In this document: in pieces, positions 6,321 to 10,704 of the stretch
Layout: every line of letters starts with the position of its first letter
Numbering within the stretch: position 1 is the stretch's first letter
NCBI GenBank assembly: GCA_005884155.1
Contig: VAXD01000079.1
Coordinates: 1 to 10,704, forward strand
Source of the DNA: Actinomycetota bacterium
GTDB lineage: Bacteria; Actinomycetota; Thermoleophilia; Gaiellales; Gaiellaceae
Direction: 5' to 3'
DNA: 10,704 bases
Notes under the pieces: model-generated
What the model was told of the DNA's origin: nothing
What the model saw: only the letters and a program-made list of their open reading frames with translations
Databases searched by the model: none
Program-made: the position numbers and the translations under genes

Positions 6321-6858
6321 GTGGCTCCCTTCCGAGACTGGGCAACATGCGGCGCAGCCCTTCTTCCAGCTCGATCTCCGGTTCCCAGCCCAACAGCTGC
6401 CTGGCTCGAGTGATATCGGGCTGGCGAATCTGGGGATCGTCGATTGGTAGCGCTTCGAACACGATTTCACTCTTTGACGACGTAACTCGGATGACTGTTT
6501 GCGCAAGTTCCAGAATCGAAAACTCGCCCGGGTTGCCGAGGTTGACCGGCAGGTGCTCGCCACTCTCGGCGAGCAGGTGCAAGCCGCGGATCAGGTCGTC
6601 CACGTAGCAGAAGCTGCGTGTCTGCGAACCGTCGCCGTAGACGGTGATCGGCGCATTCTCGAGCGCCTGGCGCATGAAGTTCGGAATGGCCCGCCCGTCA
6701 TGCGAGCGCATTCGCGGCCCGTAGGTGTTGAAGATCCGGACGATCGCGGTGTCCACGCCCTGCTGGCTGTGGTACGCCATCGTCATCGCCTCCGCGTAGC
6801 GCTTCGCCTCGTCGTAGACCCCGCGCGGGCCGATCGGGTTGACGTTCCCCCAGTAGCT
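6310..6858 (-). CDS. 3' fragment of UDP-glucuronate decarboxylase
   Basis: The frame downstream of the TAG encodes 182 residues of the substrate-binding half, with YDEAK (catalytic Y and K), FNTYGPRM and DDLIRGL. The first available ATG is at 6784-6786, which is after YDEAK, so an independently started product would lack both catalytic Y and K. It ends at TAA 6310-6312, 11 bp into the following hydrolase gene. Confidence 0.6.
   Translation of the reverse strand, partial: SYWGNVNPIGPRGVYDEAKRYAEAMTMAYHSQQGVDTAIVRIFNTYGPRMRSHDGRAIPNFMRQALENAPITVYGDGSQTRSFCYVDDLIRGLHLLAESGEHLPVNLGNPGEFSILELAQTVIRVTSSKSEIVFEALPIDDPQIRQPDITRARQLLGWEPEIELEEGLRRMLPSLGREPLGV
6325..6333 (-). promoter_or_regulatory. 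Ribosome binding site deciding the hydrolase TTG start
   Basis: On the minus strand GGAAGGGAG is followed by CCAC and then TTG (6318-6320). It sits inside the last codons of the preceding decarboxylase remnant and fixes the start of the signal-peptide-bearing hydrolase. Confidence 0.65.
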
Positions 6859-7203
6859 CTAGGCGAGCACGAATCGGGCCCGCTTGAACTTGGCGAGCCC
6901 GAGCGCGTTGTGCGTTCCGTACGAGCCGGTCTTCAGGGAGAACAGCGGTTGGCGCAGATAGTCGATCGGGCTCGCGAGCGCGGCCAGGTGGTAGACGACG
7001 TCGACCGGCTCCTCGACCTCGATGTGCTCGATCACGTCGTGGTTGCAGAACACGAAATCGTCGGCGCGCAGGTGCTCGAGGTTCTCGAGCGAGCCCGACT
7101 CGAGGTTGTCGACGCAGATGACTCGAAACCCCTTATCGAGCAGGTATTCGCAGAGGTGGGAGCCGAGAAACCCGGCCCCTCCGGTGACTACCGCCGTAGG
7201 CAT
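6859..7203 (-). CDS. 5' fragment of UDP-glucuronate decarboxylase (NAD-binding part)
   Basis: This 114-residue open frame runs from the ATG at 7201-7203 to the TAG at 6859-6861. It contains the dinucleotide-binding half (GGAGFLGSHL, VYHLAAL) and stops exactly before the missing serine/threonine active-site motif. Alone it would be an incomplete Rossmann domain without catalytic residues. Confidence 0.7.
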   Translation of the reverse strand: MPTAVVTGGAGFLGSHLCEYLLDKGFRVICVDNLESGSLENLEHLRADDFVFCNHDVIEHIEVEEPVDVVYHLAALASPIDYLRQPLFSLKTGSYGTHNALGLAKFKRARFVLA

Positions 7204-7213
7204 CCGAGGGATG

Positions 7214-8278
7214 TTATCGGGGGTCTTCGGACGGTCCTGGATGCCTTACGAACTCCTTACCGAGGGCTTGTTCATACGTCTTGATCGTGGCATCGAGCAC
7301 GTGATCCCAGGAGCAGAGCTCGGTGATCCAGCGGCGCGCGTTCTCGCCCAGGCGCTTGCGCAGCACGGGGTCGGCGAGCAGGCGGTCGATCGCGGCACGC
7401 AGCTCCTTCGGGTTGCCGGGCTCTACGAGCAGGCCGGTCTCTCCGTCGCGGACGAGGCCGAGGAGGCCGCCTGTCGCTCCGGCGACGACGGCGTTGCCGT
7501 AGGCCATCGCCTCCGCGCAGACGACGCCGAAGCCCTCGCTCCGCGACGGGACGACCACGACCGCGGCGCGGCGGAAGCGCTCGTCCAGCTCGGCGCGCGA
7601 GATGAAGCCGAGCGCGTCGGGGAAGAGGTGTCGCAGCGGGCCGTCGCCCGAGACGATCAGGTTCAGCCCGTCGCGCGCTGCGGCGAGGTCCTGAACTCCC
7701 TTCTCGGGCGAGAGCCGGCCGGTGTAGAAGACCTCCGGCGGGTCGGCCTCCTCGCCGACCGTCTCGGGGATCTCGATCCCGATCGGGATGAAGCGGATGT
7801 TCTCGATCCCCGCCTTCTGCGCCGACTCGACGAGCGCCTCGGAGATGCAGATCGTCGCGCGGGCCCGATGGCAGATCCAGCGCACGAGCCACGGGGCGCG
7901 GCGCATCAGGACGAAGTCGTCCAGTGGCCCGCCCGAGATCGAGCCGAGCAGGCTGACGACGAACGGCTTAGCGGAGAAGAGCGCGACAACCCCACCCGCC
8001 AGCCACATCGCGTGCACGAGGTCGGCGTCGCGCGCCTCGCGCCGGAGCGTGCGGATCATCGAGAGCGCGAGCCGAGGCGCGATCCAGGGCCGCCGCCGGA
8101 CCGCGTGCATGATCCCTCCGCCCTGGTAGGCGACGCCGTAGTCCTCGTAGACGCCGGGGTGCACAACCTGGACGTCGAGCCCGCGCGCCCGCAGCCGCTC
8201 GACCGGGTCCGAGACGAACCGCCCGGCGAAATCGTCCGCGTAGCGCGGGTAGGAGGTCGTGAATACGACGACCCTCAA
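7214..8278 (-). CDS. GT4-family glycosyltransferase
   Basis: This 354-residue GT-B glycosyltransferase probably adds a sugar during EPS repeat-unit assembly on the cytoplasmic face; donor and acceptor are unknown. The N-terminal domain starts RVVVFTTSYPRYADDFAGRF, with HPGVYEDYGV (40-49) and a DLVHAMW stretch (86-92). The donor domain has FYTGRLSPEKGVQDL (184-198), SGDGPL (210-215), the E-x7-E motif E248-E256 in SEGFGVVCAEAMAYG, and GLLVEPGNPKEL (282-293). I chose the TTG at 8276-8278 because it overlaps the preceding stop as TTGA and begins the GT4 fold; the frame stays open to 8866 but only as arginine/proline noise inside the GT2 gene. No clear Shine-Dalgarno is visible, so translation is probably coupled. 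It ends 10 bp before the decarboxylase remnant. Confidence 0.9.
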   Translation of the reverse strand: MRVVVFTTSYPRYADDFAGRFVSDPVERLRARGLDVQVVHPGVYEDYGVAYQGGGIMHAVRRRPWIAPRLALSMIRTLRREARDADLVHAMWLAGGVVALFSAKPFVVSLLGSISGGPLDDFVLMRRAPWLVRWICHRARATICISEALVESAQKAGIENIRFIPIGIEIPETVGEEADPPEVFYTGRLSPEKGVQDLAAARDGLNLIVSGDGPLRHLFPDALGFISRAELDERFRRAAVVVVPSRSEGFGVVCAEAMAYGNAVVAGATGGLLGLVRDGETGLLVEPGNPKELRAAIDRLLADPVLRKRLGENARRWITELCSWDHVLDATIKTYEQALGKEFVRHPGPSEDPR

Positions 8279-9243
8279 CTGTCGGTGCGCCTGCGTCCCC
8301 GCCCGCCGAGGTCCTTGTTCGACTCCATGTCGAACCACATCGCGAACAGCGTGAACTGCGAGCCGAAGATCAGCAGCAGGGCCACAAGCACGACCGTCGC
8401 CGCCGTGATTGCGTTGCCCTCCGCGCGCAGGACGATCACAGCGATCCCGAGCCCGAGCCCGAGCAGGCTCATCAGGATGCCCATCAGGTAGAAGAAGACG
8501 AGCGGGTGGAAGTCGCGGATCACGTACTTCTCGCGCAGCCGCCAGAAGAACCCCTTGACGAGAAGCCAGGAGATCGACGGCACGACCTTCCGCAGCCGGA
8601 TCCCCGAGCGCTCGCCGACGCCGTAGATCGGTCGCGAGGGGTAGTCGCGCACGCGGGCGTTCCAGATGTTGAGGTGGACGAGCATGTCGTTCGGGAAGCC
8701 GTAGCGCGTGTAGACCCGGTCGAGGTCGAGCAGCTCCAGCATGTCGAGCGAGATCGCCGTGTAGCCGGACTGCGAATCGGCGACGTGCCAGTAGCCCGAC
8801 GCGATCTTCGTCAGCAGGCTCAGGAGCGCGTTGCCAAGGTAGCGGTAGCGCGGGATCACCTCCCACGCCTGACCGGTGAAGAGCCGGTTCGCCTTCGCGT
8901 AGTCGACCTCCCGGCGCGCGACCGGCGCGCAGAGCGTCTCGAGGTCGGCGGGGTCCATCTGCGCGTCCGCGGCCATCACCGCGGTCACGTCGATCCGCTC
9001 CTCGAGCGCGCGCTTGTAGCCGGTCACGATCGCGCCGCCGACGCCGAGGTTGCGCTCGTGGACGATCAGCTCGACCCGCGGATCCTGGAGCCCGCGGACG
9101 ACCTCGGCCGTCTTGTCACGCGAGGCGTCGTCGACGACCAGGATGCGGTCGACGAAGTACGGGATCGACCCGACCGTCTCAGCGATCAGCTTTTCCTCGT
9201 CGTGCGCGGGCACGACGACGGCAACCCGCTTGCCGTCGAGCAT
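8275..9243 (-). CDS. GT2-family glycosyltransferase, polyprenyl-phosphate-sugar-synthase-like, membrane-anchored
   Basis: This GT-A glycosyltransferase of 322 residues resembles dolichol/polyprenyl-phosphate mannosyl- or glucosyltransferases, which load a single sugar onto a lipid phosphate carrier. The N-terminus has VVVPAHDEEKLI (9-20), LVVDDASRD (35-43), HERNLGVGGAIVTGY (62-76) and a DAQMDP (93-98) in place of the usual DxD. Later come QSGYTA (158-163) and RYGFPNDMLVHL (180-191), the acceptor-side region. Two membrane helices follow (about 248-273 and 279-302), then a short basic tail. Many family members carry such C-terminal anchors. The ATG at 9241-9243 is used; AAGGGGA abuts it, an unusually short spacing. 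It lies 9 bp after the Wzz-like gene and overlaps the next gene by 4 bp. The sugar transferred is not determinable here. Confidence 0.88.
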   Translation of the reverse strand: MLDGKRVAVVVPAHDEEKLIAETVGSIPYFVDRILVVDDASRDKTAEVVRGLQDPRVELIVHERNLGVGGAIVTGYKRALEERIDVTAVMAADAQMDPADLETLCAPVARREVDYAKANRLFTGQAWEVIPRYRYLGNALLSLLTKIASGYWHVADSQSGYTAISLDMLELLDLDRVYTRYGFPNDMLVHLNIWNARVRDYPSRPIYGVGERSGIRLRKVVPSISWLLVKGFFWRLREKYVIRDFHPLVFFYLMGILMSLLGLGLGIAVIVLRAEGNAITAATVVLVALLLIFGSQFTLFAMWFDMESNKDLGGRGRRRTDS

Positions 9244-9252
9244 TCCCCTTAG

Positions 9253-10101
9253 TTAGGCGGGGCGGCGGGCGATCCTGCCGGCCGGGTCCCAGAGAAGCGC
9301 GGCGGCGATCCCGATCAGCAGGCCGATCAGGGCGGCGACGATCACCGAGTTCCGCCGGCTACGGGCCGTCGTCTTGGTCGCCACGGCGAACGTCACCTGA
9401 CGGCCGAGCTCGACCTCCTTGGCGACCGCGAGCTGCTGCTTCGCAGTCGTCAGCTGCTCGACGATCTGGAAGCGCGAGAACGACGCAACCAGCTTGTCGG
9501 TCGAGGAGAGACCGCTCGCGGACAGGCTGCGGTCGATCGTGTCGAGCGACTTCGTGTAACCGTCGATCTGCTCTTGGAGGCTTTTGATCAGCGTGCTCAC
9601 GTAGGTCGAGGTCTGGCGGATCACGCTGCGGGCGAGCATGTTTGCGGCGACCTGTGCGCGGCGCGGCGTCTGGCTCGTGACCGTGATCAGGACGAGCGGC
9701 GTCTGCCCGAGCTTCGTCAGCGCGCCCGCGACCGGCCGCGAGGCAACGTGACCCCGGAGCTTCGCGACCGGCATTCCGGCTGCACGTGCGGCCACGCGCA
9801 ACGCTGCCTCGCTGTGGATGATCTGGCCGACGGTCGACGGGTTCGTCGCCTGGCTCTGCAGCTGGATGGAGCTCGACGGCGAGAGCGGCTGGCCGAGGTA
9901 GACGGTCGTTTTGGCGGTGTAGACCTGGTTGCCGCCGATCGAAACGAGGTAGCCGATCACGGCCCCGACGATCAGGCCCGCGACCGGCAACCACCAACGC
10001 TGGATCAGGGAGTGCCAGTAGCGGCCGAGGTCGACCTCCCGCTCGGCGTCGGGATCGGGCAGATCGCGCTCGCGGGTCCGTGGCTCGGTGGACGTGCTCA
10101 C
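9253..10101 (-). CDS. Wzz-like polysaccharide chain-length / co-polymerase protein
   Basis: The product, 282 residues, looks like a polysaccharide co-polymerase that sits in the membrane and controls glycan chain length or export. It has a short acidic N-terminal tail, a first helix (about 36-55, WWLPVAGLIVGAVIGYLVSI), an extracytoplasmic domain starting YTAKTTVYLGQPLSP, a helical coiled-coil-like stretch (about 165-235, with SLQEQIDGYTKSLDTIDRSL and EQLTTAKQQLAVAKEV), and a second helix near the C-terminus (about 251-272). No Walker motif or tyrosine-rich tail is present, so a BY-kinase partner would have to be a separate protein. I chose the GTG at 10099-10101, 13 bp after the preceding stop; the frame is open to 10143 but would overlap the PQQ gene by 29 bp with arginine-rich residues. 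It could alternatively be a more general Wzz-domain protein of unknown role. Confidence 0.82.
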   Translation of the reverse strand: MSTSTEPRTRERDLPDPDAEREVDLGRYWHSLIQRWWLPVAGLIVGAVIGYLVSIGGNQVYTAKTTVYLGQPLSPSSSIQLQSQATNPSTVGQIIHSEAALRVAARAAGMPVAKLRGHVASRPVAGALTKLGQTPLVLITVTSQTPRRAQVAANMLARSVIRQTSTYVSTLIKSLQEQIDGYTKSLDTIDRSLSASGLSSTDKLVASFSRFQIVEQLTTAKQQLAVAKEVELGRQVTFAVATKTTARSRRNSVIVAALIGLLIGIAAALLWDPAGRIARRPA

Positions 10102-10114
10102 AGCGCGCCCGACT

Positions 10115-10704
10115 CTACCCGCGTGCCTTCGGCGCCATGGCAAAGACCCGCGCGTACCCGACGAGGTAGAGCCATTGCTTGTCGGCCACGACCGCGCCGT
10201 ACTTGCCGCGGCGGAAGTACCAGAGCAGCTTCCCCGAGCGCGCGTCGGCCGCGTACGTGCGGCCCTTGAAGCTCGAGAAGTAGACGACGCCGTTGATCAC
10301 GACCGCGGAGCCAGAGATCGGCGCGTTGGCCTTGAGGCGCCAGCGGACGTCACCCGTGGCCGCGTCGAAGCAGTAGAAGTAGTGGTCGTAGGAGCCGACG
10401 TAGACCCGCTGGTTCCAGACCGCCGGCGAGCTGTAGACGTAGCCGCCGGTCCCGTGCGACCAGCGCAGCTTCCCGGTGCTCGCGCCGAAGGAGTAGACCT
10501 TGCGGTCGGTCGAGCCGATGTAGACGCGGTCGTAGGCGACGGCCGGCGTCGAGTAGAACGTGCCGCTCGAGCCGAGCCGAGCCTGCGCGCCCGCCTTCCA
10601 GACGAGCTTGCCGGTGCGCGCGTTGAGCGCGTACACATGGCTGTCGTACGAGCCGAAGTAGACCTTGCCGCCCGCGTAGGCCATCCCGTCCTTGACCTTG
10701 TTGC
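10115..10704 (-). CDS. PQQ-type beta-propeller repeat protein, N-terminus outside window
   Basis: The visible 195 C-terminal residues are tandem beta-propeller blades of the PQQ/quinoprotein-like type. Each blade carries a VYxGSxDxxxYxxxAxTGxLxW pattern: GKVYFGSYDSHVYALNARTG, DRVYIGSTDRKVYSFGASTG, QRVYVGSYDHYFYCFDAATG and GVVYFSSFKGRTYAADARSG. The blade-closing tryptophans are 46, 40 and 40 residues apart. The chain ends soon after (VFAMAPKARG). Such propellers bind ligands or proteins, as in BamB-like scaffolds, and only some use PQQ as a cofactor; no dehydrogenase catalytic residues can be identified here. The frame is open to the window end, so any signal peptide and the first blades are not seen. 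It precedes the Wzz-like gene by 13 bp, so a role in EPS display or assembly is an inference from position. Confidence 0.85.
   Translation of the reverse strand, partial: NKVKDGMAYAGGKVYFGSYDSHVYALNARTGKLVWKAGAQARLGSSGTFYSTPAVAYDRVYIGSTDRKVYSFGASTGKLRWSHGTGGYVYSSPAVWNQRVYVGSYDHYFYCFDAATGDVRWRLKANAPISGSAVVINGVVYFSSFKGRTYAADARSGKLLWYFRRGKYGAVVADKQWLYLVGYARVFAMAPKARG

Larger units (their letters stand above)
6310..7203 (-). pseudogene. UDP-glucuronate decarboxylase (UXS-type SDR), internal deletion and TAG
   Basis: An intact family member would decarboxylate UDP-glucuronate to UDP-xylose using bound NAD. The N-terminal part matches closely: TGGAGFLGSHLCEYLL (Rossmann loop G8, G11, G14), VDNLESGSLENLEHL, HDVIEHIEVEEPVDVVYHLA, ASPIDYLRQP and GTHNALGLAKFKRARFVLA. 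Then comes TAG (6859-6861), and the same frame resumes at once with SYWGNVNPIGPRGVYDEAKR, RIFNTYGPRM, GDGSQTRSFCYVDDLIRGL and NPGEFSILELAQ. In the family, FVLA is followed by about 15 residues including the TSEVYG active-site motif before SYWG. Those are absent here, so an in-frame deletion of roughly 45 bp has fused T to AG and made a stop. Without the gap the gene would be of ordinary length (about 310 residues). The 3' part uses more A/T-ending codons than neighbours. It lies 10 bp after the GT4 gene. True decay and local misassembly both remain possible. Confidence 0.85.

Noticed and set aside
6440..6560. Internal promoter in the lower-GC zone before the hydrolase
   Set aside because: No -35/-10 pair with good match and spacing could be made out on the minus strand.
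6321..6563. Upstream extension of the hydrolase frame
   Set aside because: Cysteine/arginine/serine noise antagonistic to a signal peptide; TTG at 6320 has a ribosome binding site and precedes the signal sequence.
6499..8491. Long plus-strand open frames opposite the decarboxylase and GT4 genes
   Set aside because: Antisense frames kept open by high GC3; products are arginine/aspartate/valine-rich with no recognisable domain.
8279..8866. Long N-terminal extension of the GT4 frame
   Set aside because: Shadow of the GT2 gene with low-complexity composition; TTG at 8278 overlaps the GT2 stop.
8506..9252. Plus-strand 248-codon open frame opposite the GT2 gene
   Set aside because: Composition mirrors GC3-driven antisense frames and shows no domain.

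Overview
The window is about 10.7 kb of a surface or exopolysaccharide (EPS) gene cluster from a high-GC bacterium. Third codon positions are almost all G or C, starts are often GTG or TTG, and genes are packed with 1-14 bp overlaps or gaps of 13 bp or less. A monoderm actinobacterium, possibly of the Thermoleophilia type, is my best guess. It rests on codon style and protein flavour only; there is no rRNA or other phylogenetic marker here.

Layout: at the left, two plus-strand glycosyltransferase genes run rightwards. The first lacks its start and carries a frameshift; the second begins at a GTG that overlaps the first gene's stop. They meet, tail to tail with a 14 bp overlap, a long minus-strand gene train that fills the rest of the window. 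In transcription order (right to left) it holds: a PQQ-type beta-propeller protein (cut by the window end), a Wzz-like chain-length/co-polymerase membrane protein without a kinase domain, a GT2 polyprenyl-phosphate-sugar-synthase-like glycosyltransferase with C-terminal membrane helices, a GT4 glycosyltransferase, a broken UDP-glucuronate decarboxylase, a secreted clan-A type glycoside hydrolase, a polyprenyl-phosphate sugar phosphotransferase (initiating enzyme), a GDP-6-deoxy-D-mannose reductase and a GDP-mannose 4,6-dehydratase. The operon promoter must lie beyond position 10704.

How they fit together: the dehydratase and reductase make GDP-D-rhamnose; the decarboxylase, if intact in other copies or strains, would make UDP-xylose; the phosphotransferase loads the first sugar phosphate onto undecaprenyl phosphate; the GT4 and GT2 enzymes extend or modify the chain; the Wzz-like protein would set chain length; the secreted hydrolase could trim the product. 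No Wzx flippase, Wzy polymerase or BY-kinase is seen in the window.

The most notable items are: an in-frame loss of about 15 codons in the decarboxylase gene that removes the TSEVYG-type active-site motif and leaves a TAG; two perfect inverted repeats back to back inside codons 6-29 of the phosphotransferase gene; and a sharply bounded 66 bp AT-rich, A/T-ending codon patch inside the dehydratase gene. I see no tRNA, rRNA, CRISPR, insertion sequence or attachment site, and no gene-free stretch longer than 13 bp. This is mostly a recognisable EPS locus rather than a clearly new system.
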